The translations under genes and the position numbers were made by a program. DNA of 64,000 nucleotides. It comes from Hyphomonadaceae bacterium UBA5336 (GTDB lineage Bacteria > Pseudomonadota > Alphaproteobacteria > Caulobacterales > Hyphomonadaceae). Position 1 is the stretch's first letter. Every line of letters begins with the position of its first letter. Under the pieces are notes generated by a model. That model saw only the letters and a program-made list of their open reading frames with translations. It ran no database searches and had not been told where the DNA came from. Shown here piece after piece: positions 27,101 to 34,129 of this stretch. Location of the stretch: positions 1 to 64,000 of the forward strand of contig DHQO01000023.1 of NCBI GenBank assembly GCA_002408125.1, read 5' to 3'.

Positions 27101-27757
27101 ATGATCCGCATTTCCCTTGCCACCGCGTCTCTCGCCATACTGGCGGCCTGCGCATCCACTGCGCCGGTCGATACCACCGAGCCGATTGCGCCGCCGGTTG
27201 AGGCTGCCGACATTGCCAATGATCCTTTCGCTCTGGCCATGGATACCGTTGATACGCTCGCTGAGTCCGGCAACTCGCAGGCCGCGATTGACCGCCTGAC
27301 CCAGCTGCTCGGCGATGCCAGCCTGACCGATGAGCAGCGCCGCGTCGCTCTCGAAACCCGCGCCAGCCTGCGCTATGGCGAGGGCAGTGATGTTTGGGGT
27401 GCGATCTCCGACTACGAGGCCCTCCTGGAGATGGAAGGCCTGACCCCCGAGCAGGTTGCGAGCTATGAAGAGGCTCTCTTCACCGCGCGCGGCGAGGCCA
27501 CCTCGACCAATTTCATGCTTGAGCAGGGCGAGCTTTCGCGCACCGAACGCTTCGAGCTGATGTTCCGCCTCGGCGACCACCAGGACGCAGTCGACTATAT
27601 GCTCGAGAACAATCTCACCCCGTCCAACGACCACCTGATCGCCCTCTACCAGATGGGCTATCTGTGCGAGGGCGATGAGTATGGTGGCCCGGTCTATGCC
27701 GCCACCGAACCCGATGGTACGCCGCGCTCGCTGCAGTATTGCGACTTCGGCAAATAG
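27101..27757 (+). CDS. Small lipoprotein with helical repeats
   Basis: A 218-residue protein starting with a lipoprotein signal (LATASLAILAAC, lipid Cys16). The mature part is acidic and helical, with TPR-like spacing (SGNSQAAIDRLTQLLGDASL, EQRRVALETRASLRYGEG and RFELMFRLGDHQDAVDYML). Two cysteines lie near the C-terminus. CGGAGA precedes the ATG. It probably sits in the periplasm as a scaffold or assembly factor. No named family is recognised. Confidence 0.75.
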   Translation: MIRISLATASLAILAACASTAPVDTTEPIAPPVEAADIANDPFALAMDTVDTLAESGNSQAAIDRLTQLLGDASLTDEQRRVALETRASLRYGEGSDVWGAISDYEALLEMEGLTPEQVASYEEALFTARGEATSTNFMLEQGELSRTERFELMFRLGDHQDAVDYMLENNLTPSNDHLIALYQMGYLCEGDEYGGPVYAATEPDGTPRSLQYCDFGK

Positions 27758-27785
27758 AGGCAGTTTGCCCGGGTGGGTAGTTCAG

Positions 27786-27820
27786 AGCGACTCCCCGCGA
27801 TCAAGTCGCGGGGAGTCGCT
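27786..27820. repeat. TCAAG-loop palindromic element, copy 1
   Basis: A perfect 15-bp inverted repeat with arms AGCGACTCCCCGCGA and TCGCGGGGAGTCGCT encloses the loop TCAAG, just downstream of the lipoprotein gene. Two further hairpins near 29.8-29.9 kb share the loop. It may act as a REP-type element or as a transcript-end stabiliser. Confidence 0.8.
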
Positions 27821-27978
27821 GAAATCGGATCTGAGTATTCCAATCTGAGCGCCGCGTTCCCATGCCCGGGAGCGCGGCGTTTTCACATGCGCGAGCGGCC
27901 TTTCCCTGCGGCAGGCTTGGACATGGCGCCTCGCGCGCATTACCTTGACGCAAACGCCAAGGCGGAAGGTGACCTCTT

Positions 27979-29160
27979 ATGTTCCTGAACTTCTTCACCG
28001 AATTGCGCGCGGCCAAGGTGCCGGTGACGCTGAAGGAATACCTCGTCCTCATGGAGGCGATGGACAAGGGCGTCATCGATATGGATGTGGAGGATTTCTA
28101 CCATCTTTCGCGCGCGGCCCTGGTAAAGGACGAGCGCAATATCGACAAGTTCGACAAGGTTTTCGGGCATGTTTTCAAGGGCCTGGACTCTCTTGCTGAT
28201 GCGGTGGATGTGCAGGACCTGCCCGAGGAATGGCTGCGCAAGATGTCGGAGAAATTCCTCACTCAGGAAGAGATGGACCAGATCGAGGCCCTGGGCGGCT
28301 TCGAGAAGCTGATGGAAACCCTGAAAGAGCGCCTGGAAGAACAGAAAAAACGCCATGAGGGCGGCAACAAGTGGATCGGCACGGGCGGCACCTCTCCCTT
28401 CGGCGCCAATGGCTACAATCCAGAAGGCGTGCGCATCGGCCAGGAAAAGTCCCGCCACCGCCGGGCGGTGAAGGTCTGGGACAAGCGCGAATTCAAGAAT
28501 TACGATGACAGCGTCGAGCTTGGCACGCGCAATATCAAGATCGCCATGAAGCGCCTCAGAAAATGGGCGCGCGACGGGGCGGCTGAGGAACTGGATCTCG
28601 ACCAGACCATCCGCAACACCGCCAAGCAGGGCTATCTCGATATCGAAATGCGCCCGGAAAAGCGCAACACGGTCTCGGTCCTCCTGCTGATGGATGTCGG
28701 CGGGAGCATGGACCCGCATGTGCGCGTGATGGAGGAACTGTTCTCGGCCGCGCGCTCGGAAATCAAGAATCTCGAATACTACTACTTCCACAATTGCCCC
28801 TATGAAGGCCTGTGGAAGGACAATCGCCGCCGGCGCGCGGATGTCATCCCGACCTGGGATGTTCTGCACAAATATCCCAGCGATTACAAGGTGATCCTTG
28901 TCGGCGACGCCACGATGAGCCCGTATGAGGTCACTTATGCCGGCGGCAGTGTGGAGCATTGGAACGAGGAAGCCGGCGGCATCTGGATCCAGCGGCTTGT
29001 GGACACCTATCCCAATCTCGTCTGGCTCAACCCGGTGAAAGAGGGCGCCTGGGATTATACCGCTTCCATCCAGCTCATCCGCGACCTGATCGGCCCCCAG
29101 CGCATGTTCGAACTGACGCTGGCTGGCCTCGATGAGGCGATGAAGGAATTGTCGCGTTAG
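27979..29160 (+). CDS. VWA-domain (CoxE-like) protein
   Basis: A 393-residue cytoplasmic protein. The N-terminal two-thirds is helical and charged (LRAAKVPVTLKEYLVLMEA is typical of CoxE-like proteins). A von Willebrand A domain starts near residue 230 with the metal site DVGGSM (Asp239). Such proteins usually work with a MoxR-type AAA+ ATPase in metalloenzyme or complex assembly. No MoxR gene is next to it. An alternative ribosome signal near its ATG is AAGG. Confidence 0.87.
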   Translation: MFLNFFTELRAAKVPVTLKEYLVLMEAMDKGVIDMDVEDFYHLSRAALVKDERNIDKFDKVFGHVFKGLDSLADAVDVQDLPEEWLRKMSEKFLTQEEMDQIEALGGFEKLMETLKERLEEQKKRHEGGNKWIGTGGTSPFGANGYNPEGVRIGQEKSRHRRAVKVWDKREFKNYDDSVELGTRNIKIAMKRLRKWARDGAAEELDLDQTIRNTAKQGYLDIEMRPEKRNTVSVLLLMDVGGSMDPHVRVMEELFSAARSEIKNLEYYYFHNCPYEGLWKDNRRRRADVIPTWDVLHKYPSDYKVILVGDATMSPYEVTYAGGSVEHWNEEAGGIWIQRLVDTYPNLVWLNPVKEGAWDYTASIQLIRDLIGPQRMFELTLAGLDEAMKELSR

Positions 29161-29179
29161 GGCGTTTACGGAGCCACCC

Positions 29180-29779
29180 ATGGTTCGCGCCTTCCTGATC
29201 GTATTGGCTGTGATCAGCCTGGTCATTGCCGCAGGTGCCTGGTGGGTCTTCTATGCGTGGCTCCCGGCCTCCTGCTCGGAAGGTGTTGTTTGCGAGCGAG
29301 CGGCCTGCCTTCGCGGCGATGGTTTGTGCGACATGTGGCAGTGGGATTGCGATAATGGCCATGATACGCCTGAGGCACGCGAAAAAGCCTGCCCGGCCGC
29401 CATCCCCTATCAGCAATTGTCCTTAGCCAGTTTGGGAGACCGACTTCAGGTTACGACCAAATGCTTCGGTCGCAGCCATGGCGTTCGCAGTGACTATCTT
29501 TGCGGATTTGAAGCCGCCGTTGAGCGAGACGTTTTGATCTCAATGGAAGACATTCAGTATTGTCCGTCGAGAAGTAGAGATGTTGGTTATGAAATCGCCT
29601 TTCGAGATGCCGAAGGGCGCAAGCTTGAAATTTATTCTCCGATCCTTGTCACATACGCTCCGGACAGGCGCATCCATTACGTCGTCAGGTCACCCGAGGG
29701 GAAATATGTCTCTCCCTGTTTCGGAGAAGGTCGGGCGGAAATATCCAGGATTATCAATGAGACACTAGACGCGAACTGA
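29180..29779 (+). CDS. Cys-rich single-pass membrane protein of unknown function
   Basis: A 199-residue protein with an N-terminal transmembrane helix (AFLIVLAVISLVIAAGAWWV) and a Cys-rich region right after it (CSEGVVCERAACLRGDGLC and CDNGHDT...C). About eight of its cysteines lie in the first 75 residues of the exported part, so disulfides or metal binding are likely. The last third is less GC-rich than its neighbours, which may mark foreign origin. It follows the VWA gene by 19 bases and is ended by a strong terminator. I do not recognise a family. Confidence 0.72.
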   Translation: MVRAFLIVLAVISLVIAAGAWWVFYAWLPASCSEGVVCERAACLRGDGLCDMWQWDCDNGHDTPEAREKACPAAIPYQQLSLASLGDRLQVTTKCFGRSHGVRSDYLCGFEAAVERDVLISMEDIQYCPSRSRDVGYEIAFRDAEGRKLEIYSPILVTYAPDRRIHYVVRSPEGKYVSPCFGEGRAEISRIINETLDAN

Positions 29780-29811
29780 GGCGGAACGCACTCACGCGTT
29801 CCGCCTCGTTT
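29778..29811 (+). terminator. Strong intrinsic terminator
   Basis: A perfect 12-bp stem GAGGCGGAACGC/GCGTTCCGCCTC has a 6-base loop and is followed by GTTTT. It overlaps the stop codon of the Cys-rich gene and should end the VWA/Cys-rich transcript. Confidence 0.9.
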
Positions 29812-29812
29812 T

Positions 29813-29869
29813 GCCGGGTGGGAGACCGATTCACCGTGGCTTGACCGCGGTGCCCATCTCCCGCCGGGC
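29813..29869. repeat. TCAAG-loop palindromic element, inverted copy
   Basis: An inner hairpin CACCGTGG/CCGCGGTG (29832-29852, one G-T pair) has the loop CTTGA, which is TCAAG on the minus strand. Outer arms (29813-29825 and 29857-29869) pair imperfectly. The stem differs from copy 1 while the loop is kept. Confidence 0.65.
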
Positions 29870-29883
29870 GTTCCTGCCAATTC

Positions 29884-29930
29884 CTTTCGGTGATGGACCC
29901 CGCGATCAAGTCGCGGGGAGTCGCCGAAAG
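29884..29930. repeat. TCAAG-loop palindromic element, third copy
   Basis: Inner stem CCCCGCGA/TCGCGGGG with loop TCAAG (29898-29918) is identical over 25 bases (29898-29922) to the core of the copy at 27.8 kb. Outer arms CTTTCGGTGA and TCGCCGAAAG extend it. It lies 19 bases after the rtcB stop codon and could end or protect the rtcB transcript. Confidence 0.8.
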
Positions 29931-29948
29931 CTTGCACCCGGGGACGCC

Positions 29949-31160
29949 TCACCCCTTCACGCAGACAACCTGCTTCAGGGTGTGCACGACCTCGATGAGG
30001 TCTGATTGCGCGGCGATCACCTTGTCGATGTCCTTGTAGGCCATCGGGGTTTCATCGACGACGCCGCGGTCTTTCCGGCATTCCACGCCCTTGGTGGCTT
30101 CCACATGGTCGGCCACGGTGAATTTGGCTTTCGCCGCCGTCCGCGACATGCGCCGTCCCGCGCCGTGCGAACACGAGCAGAAGGACTCAGCATTACCTTT
30201 CCCGCGCACGATGAACGACTTTGCGCCCATGGACCCGGGAATGATGCCAAGTTCACCCTCGCCGGCGCGCACGGCGCCCTTGCGGGTGACCCAGACATCG
30301 GCGCCGAAATGGTGCTCTTTCTCCACATAATTGTGATGGCAGTTCACCGCCGACTTCTCGATCGTGAAACCGGGCAGGGTTTCCCGGCAGGCCTGCAGGA
30401 CACGCTCCATCATCGCTTCGCGATTGAGACGCGCATAGTCCTGAGCCCAGCCGACCGCTTCGACATAGTCATCGAACAGGGGCTCACCCTCGATGAAGAA
30501 GGCGAGATCCCGGTCAGGGACATGATAGCCGAGCACCCGCTTCTCCAGCGCCTGGCGGGCTTCCTGGATGAAGTAGGTGCCGATGCGGTTGCCGGTCCCG
30601 CGCGAGCCGGAATGCAGCATGACCCAGACACGGCCCTCCTCATCGAGACACAGCTCGATGAAATGGTTGCCCCCGCCCAGCGTACCGAGCTGGCCGGAGA
30701 ACCGGTCGGGCGAGATCTTGGCGTGCTTGCCGGCGATCACGTCGAACCGTTCCACCAGGCCGGACCGCTTCAGGCGGGTCTCGACGCTGGCGGGCGTATT
30801 GTTGTGATTGCCGCGGGGGCCGTTGCCTACAGGCACCTTGCGTTCGATCTCGTCACGCACCCGCTTGAGATTGTCGGGCAGTTGCCCGGCCGTCAGCGAG
30901 GTCCGCATCGCCATCATGCCGCAGCCAATGTCCACGCCCACCGCCGCAGGGATGATCGCGCCCCTGGTGGGGATCACCGATCCCACCGTGGCGCCCCGAC
31001 CGAAGTGAACGTCGGGCATGACCGCCAGGTGCGAATGCACGAAGGGCAGTCCGGCCACATTCTCAAGCTGCTCGCGGGCCGCGGGCTCGACGGGCACGCC
31101 TTTCACCCAGGCCTTGATCGTTCCGCCGCGTGCGGTTTCGATCACTTCAAAATCGCTCAT
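29949..31160 (-). CDS. rtcB: RNA ligase RtcB (3'-phosphate/5'-OH)
   Basis: A 403-residue GTP- and Mn-dependent ligase that joins RNA 3'-phosphate or 2',3'-cyclic phosphate ends to 5'-OH ends, as needed to repair tRNA or rRNA cut by ribotoxins. Metal-binding and catalytic blocks are VGVDIGCGMMAM, LGGGNHFIEL, SGSRGTGNRIG and CSCSHGAGRRMSR with the guanylated His. No rtcA, archease or rtcR gene is nearby. The nearest good ribosome site (AAGGAG) is about 24 bases before the ATG, farther than normal. A long structured leader precedes the gene and holds an attenuator-like element. Confidence 0.96.
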   Translation of the reverse strand: MSDFEVIETARGGTIKAWVKGVPVEPAAREQLENVAGLPFVHSHLAVMPDVHFGRGATVGSVIPTRGAIIPAAVGVDIGCGMMAMRTSLTAGQLPDNLKRVRDEIERKVPVGNGPRGNHNNTPASVETRLKRSGLVERFDVIAGKHAKISPDRFSGQLGTLGGGNHFIELCLDEEGRVWVMLHSGSRGTGNRIGTYFIQEARQALEKRVLGYHVPDRDLAFFIEGEPLFDDYVEAVGWAQDYARLNREAMMERVLQACRETLPGFTIEKSAVNCHHNYVEKEHHFGADVWVTRKGAVRAGEGELGIIPGSMGAKSFIVRGKGNAESFCSCSHGAGRRMSRTAAKAKFTVADHVEATKGVECRKDRGVVDETPMAYKDIDKVIAAQSDLIEVVHTLKQVVCVKG

Positions 31161-31199
31161 CAGTCTGTCGCTCGATTAGGAGCTCTCCTTTTCCTCGAA

Positions 31200-31323
31200 C
31201 CCTCCACGCGCCAGACTTTCAGGCAATAAAAAACCCTCCAGGCTGTAGCGCGTGGAGGGGGCTTGCAAACCGGCAGTCTCGCCGGCCCGGGCTGACCATC
31301 AGCCCATCATCCAACACCCTCCA
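31200..31323 (-). promoter_or_regulatory. Attenuator-like alternative pairings in the rtcB leader
   Basis: On the minus strand the leader reads, in order: segment A TGGAGGG (31323-31317), segment B CCCTCCACGCGC (31259-31248), segment C TGGAGGG (31240-31234) followed by TTTTTT, and segment D GCGCGTGGAGGG (31211-31200). B with C makes an intrinsic terminator. B with A, or B with D over 12 perfect base pairs, excludes it. Two hairpins (31289-31305 and 31270-31285) lie between A and B. This is the layout of a transcription attenuator. It could also be an independent small RNA ending at the terminator. Confidence 0.6.
31228..31259 (-). terminator. Intrinsic terminator inside the rtcB leader
   Basis: CCCTCCA and TGGAGGG form a 7-bp stem with a 12-base loop, followed directly by six T residues on the minus strand. 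It sits about 70 bases before the rtcB start codon, so it controls entry into rtcB. Confidence 0.75.
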
Positions 31324-31390
31324 TAGGCATGCGTTCCGGGCACGGCTGTGCCAGGTTGCTGCCTTTGGAATTGAAATCCCGATAGGTCAT
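31307..31390 (-). CDS. Putative 27-residue leader peptide of rtcB
   Basis: A short ORF begins ATG ACC TAT (MTYRDFNSKG...) with GGAGAG six bases before the start codon. It encodes 27 residues that include 17 different amino acids; only His, Ile and Trp are missing, and the first ten residues are all different. Its last codons contain pairing segment A of the attenuator, and the stop codon is followed at once by a hairpin. A ribosome that reaches the stop would cover segment A and so favour the terminator. Translation is inferred, not shown. Confidence 0.5.
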   Translation of the reverse strand: MTYRDFNSKGSNLAQPCPERMPMEGVG

Positions 31391-31419
31391 CGGTCTCTCC
31401 AGCGTTGAACGAGTTGGGC

Positions 31420-31447
31420 GTATGACGCCTTCATGTGGCGAGGTCAA
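31420..31447 (-). promoter_or_regulatory. Probable promoter of the rtcB leader
   Basis: On the minus strand TTGACC (31447-31442) is separated by 16 bases from TCATAC (31425-31420). The -35 match is good and the -10 match is moderate. It lies directly after the terminator of the upstream gene and about 30 bases before the leader ORF. Confidence 0.5.
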
Positions 31448-31456
31448 GGCAAAAGC

Positions 31457-31484
31457 AAAAAAGCCGCCCCATTCTTGAGGCGGC
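31457..31484 (-). terminator. Terminator of the gene upstream of rtcB
   Basis: On the minus strand GCCGCC and GGCGGC form a 6-bp GC stem with a 10-base loop, followed by TTTTTT. It isolates rtcB and its leader from the preceding gene. Confidence 0.8.
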
Positions 31485-31518
31485 CTTTCGCACACATACT
31501 TGGGTTGCCCTTGAAGGG

Positions 31519-31950
31519 CTAAGCCACAGCCGCGATGGCCGCCGGGGTAACTGTCGCGTTCCCGTCGTGCCCGAGCAGGTCACCGAGATGTCCGAAGCCG
31601 GAAATCTCGTAGGCCTCCTCAGCGTAGCCGGCGATGGCCGGAAGCATTTGACCGATCTCCTTGTGGGACAGGTCGCAGCCCTGAAGCCGCTCGATCATGC
31701 CGCAGGCGACCGCGCGGCGGCCTCCGGGGGTCTGTTCGATCAGGCGGGCAATTGTGCCGGTCGGAGCACCGATTTCCGAACCCGTGCGGGCCGAAAGGGT
31801 GCGCGCGCCCGGCAGGCGTTGGAACAGGGCATCTGCAAAGGGAGATCCCTGCCGGTCCGCCGCGTTCAGGATGATGCCGAGGGCTTCACGAGCACGGGCC
31901 TGCGTGATGCCGGTTTCCGTAGCGACGTGACGTACAAGGTCTCTCAACAT
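31519..31950 (-). CDS. Conserved-looking hypothetical protein
   Basis: A 143-residue soluble protein with no signal peptide. It is mostly helical and begins MLRDLVRHVATETGITQARAREALG, with a later Gly-rich end GFGHLGDLLGHDGN. The pattern recalls DUF2267/DUF2780-type proteins, but I cannot confirm a family. AAGGAG lies seven bases before the ATG, which fixes the start. It ends at a strong terminator and is followed by the rtcB leader on the same strand. Confidence 0.7.
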   Translation of the reverse strand: MLRDLVRHVATETGITQARAREALGIILNAADRQGSPFADALFQRLPGARTLSARTGSEIGAPTGTIARLIEQTPGGRRAVACGMIERLQGCDLSHKEIGQMLPAIAGYAEEAYEISGFGHLGDLLGHDGNATVTPAAIAAVA

Positions 31951-32185
31951 GTGTGTCTCCTTCTTAATATTGGCGGTGGAGACATTAACCATCATCTGGA
32001 TTACCAATGCGTTTCGACTTGACCAGTATGGACAGGCCGATTCGTCTTGAAGTATGAATCATCGTTAGGGCCGGGTGAATTTTTTACGCTATTTTGTTAA
32101 GTATAAATGGGAACGGGGCTGAATCCGTTAATCCACCTTAATCTCCTCCTGAATTGGGAGGCATGAGCCGGCTCGGGAGACAGTG

Positions 32186-34117
32186 ATGAGCGAGAACGCT
32201 GACGCAGAAACCATTCCGCCGAACGGCACCTATGATGTTTATCTGGCCTATGCCGAGTCCGATGAGAGCATTGCCAGGGCGCTCAAGACAGAGCTGCACC
32301 GCCTGCGGCCAGGACTGAGCATCTGGTGCGAGAAGGAAGAGATCGGTGTCGGCGACGCCTTCAACCAGACCAGCGATGAGGCGATATCCGGATGCGGGGT
32401 CGTGCTGGCGATCTGGACCCCGGAATCGGCGCGCACCGGCGCGTTCAATCTTGAGGTTCGTCGCGCACTGACCCTGCGCAAACCCTTCATGAACCTGCTC
32501 GCCGGTGTCTCTGCGGACTCTCTCACGCCACCGCTGTCGAAGTATTCCGCACTGCCGGTCGAAGAAATCGCGAGCCTGGCAGGCCGCTCGGACGGCTGGC
32601 TGCCGCCGCTCAAGCCGAGCCAGGACAAGGTCGATGAGGCGCTCAAGCCGGTCCTCTCCAAAATCGACGAGTTCCTGCGCATGGTCGGCGAGCCGGCATC
32701 GGACATTTCCGACGGCCTGATCACCGGCCTGATCGACGCGACCGGCGAGCCGCATTCGGCCTCCTTCGAGGCGATGCTGAAATCCATCGCGCCAGGCGAC
32801 CCGGCCACTGCGATCGAAGTGCTGCTCCTGTCGGGATACAAGGAAGCGGAGATCAACACGCTGATCAGCCCGCAGCGGGTAAAGATCGCAGACCCGGCCG
32901 GTGAGCGCCCGGAATGGGGCGCCTGGCATGTCCGCCCGCATGTGCGCAAGGCCGCTCCGGTCCACAAGGACAATGGCGCGCTCTATGCTGCAGGTGGTTT
33001 CCTTGCTGCCGCGCTCGGCGCCGCGGCTCTGTGGTTCATCGGTTCGACCATGACTGCCGGGCGGACCGAGTTTGCCGGCCTGGGCACCTCCCCGGTTTCG
33101 GCTGACAATGGCGAGACGAATGTCCAGCCGGCCAGTACCGACACATCCGGCACCGCGCCTGCGCTCACGACCATCACGCCGGAGCCGGCAGAAGCGCTTC
33201 CACCCTGCACGGTCAACGAGGACGGCTCGATCACCGGCGCGGAATGCCGCCTGATGGCCGATATCGCGCCACCACCCCCTGCTCCGCCAGCCGGGGACGG
33301 TGTCGAAAGCAGCGCGCTGCCGGCCAGTTCCGAAACGCTGATCACCTGCGAACTTGGCGAGGACGGTACGATTACCGATGTGCCGTGCCGACTGAATACA
33401 GCCTTTGCGCTGCCCGATCCGGTGGAAGTGGAAGTCCCGGCCGAAACTCCGCCGACCAAGCTCTGCATCGCCAATAGCGACGGTTCGATCACCGATGTGC
33501 CCTGCATGGTCGCGAGCGCCGTGGACGCGCCCGAGCCCCAGCGTGTTGAGGTTCCTGGCGAGACCGTGGTTGAGGTCGAGGAAGTGCCCGAATGCGATAC
33601 CTCCCGTCCAGGGGCGCGGCTGGAGGCGGGCTGCAAGCTGGGCGAGGCGGTCAGGCTGCGCCTTGCGGTCTGCGATGAGGGCTATTCCAATACGCCCTGC
33701 ACGCTGGCGAGCGCGCCTACACGGCTAACCTCCGGCACCGGGCCTGAGTCTGTGGCCACAACGGCCTCCGCGCCGCCGGCGGGCGAGACGCCCATCGACA
33801 TGCCCGACACGCTGGAAGCCTGTAATGGTGAGAAATCCGCGCCGTGCCGCCTGACCGTGAAAACCTCCGGTCAACTGTCCCTGTCGGGTATCGCGCAGAC
33901 CTATTATGGCGACCGCAATGCCTGGTGCATGATCTATCGTGCCAACCAGGAAACCTTCGGCCAGCGCAACCAGACACGGGTTGCAGGCGATCCGAACTGC
34001 ATCTTCCAGAGCGATGTGTTCGACCTGCCCAGCCCGACCGAGGACGGCACTTATTCCACGGAAGGATGCCCGGCTGCGCGCACGCACAACCGCTGCTTCT
34101 CTCCGATTGAGGAATAG
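32186..34117 (+). CDS. TIR-domain transmembrane protein with Cys-pair repeats and LysM-like end
   Basis: A 643-residue protein with four parts. Residues 16-105 are TIR-like: YDVYLAYAESDESIARAL, IWCEKEEIGVGDAF and a Glu at about 90 in AFNLEVRRAL, where TIR NADases have their catalytic Glu. A transmembrane helix follows at about 268-288. The outer part has four modules in which two cysteines are exactly 13 residues apart (341/354, 388/401, 427/440, 470/483), three with a DGSIT-like turn, plus two shorter Cys pairs. The end (563-615, SGIAQTYYGDRNAWCMIYRANQE) is LysM-like. GGGAGA precedes the ATG at 32186. This suggests a sensor spanning the envelope with a cytoplasmic TIR head. Substrate and role are unknown. 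Confidence 0.82.
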   Translation: MSENADAETIPPNGTYDVYLAYAESDESIARALKTELHRLRPGLSIWCEKEEIGVGDAFNQTSDEAISGCGVVLAIWTPESARTGAFNLEVRRALTLRKPFMNLLAGVSADSLTPPLSKYSALPVEEIASLAGRSDGWLPPLKPSQDKVDEALKPVLSKIDEFLRMVGEPASDISDGLITGLIDATGEPHSASFEAMLKSIAPGDPATAIEVLLLSGYKEAEINTLISPQRVKIADPAGERPEWGAWHVRPHVRKAAPVHKDNGALYAAGGFLAAALGAAALWFIGSTMTAGRTEFAGLGTSPVSADNGETNVQPASTDTSGTAPALTTITPEPAEALPPCTVNEDGSITGAECRLMADIAPPPPAPPAGDGVESSALPASSETLITCELGEDGTITDVPCRLNTAFALPDPVEVEVPAETPPTKLCIANSDGSITDVPCMVASAVDAPEPQRVEVPGETVVEVEEVPECDTSRPGARLEAGCKLGEAVRLRLAVCDEGYSNTPCTLASAPTRLTSGTGPESVATTASAPPAGETPIDMPDTLEACNGEKSAPCRLTVKTSGQLSLSGIAQTYYGDRNAWCMIYRANQETFGQRNQTRVAGDPNCIFQSDVFDLPSPTEDGTYSTEGCPAARTHNRCFSPIEE

Positions 34118-34129
34118 GGCCGGGGCGTG

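Noticed and set aside
31248..31323. Cloverleaf-like fold resembling a tRNA in the rtcB leader
   Set aside because: A 7-bp closing stem and internal hairpins can be drawn, but there is no proper T-loop, no anticodon-arm geometry and no 3' CCA position. The same closing segment also makes a terminator.
32163..32186. Seven-codon ORF ending on the TIR gene start
   Set aside because: The stop overlaps the TIR start, but GGAGG is only one base from its ATG, so translation is unlikely.
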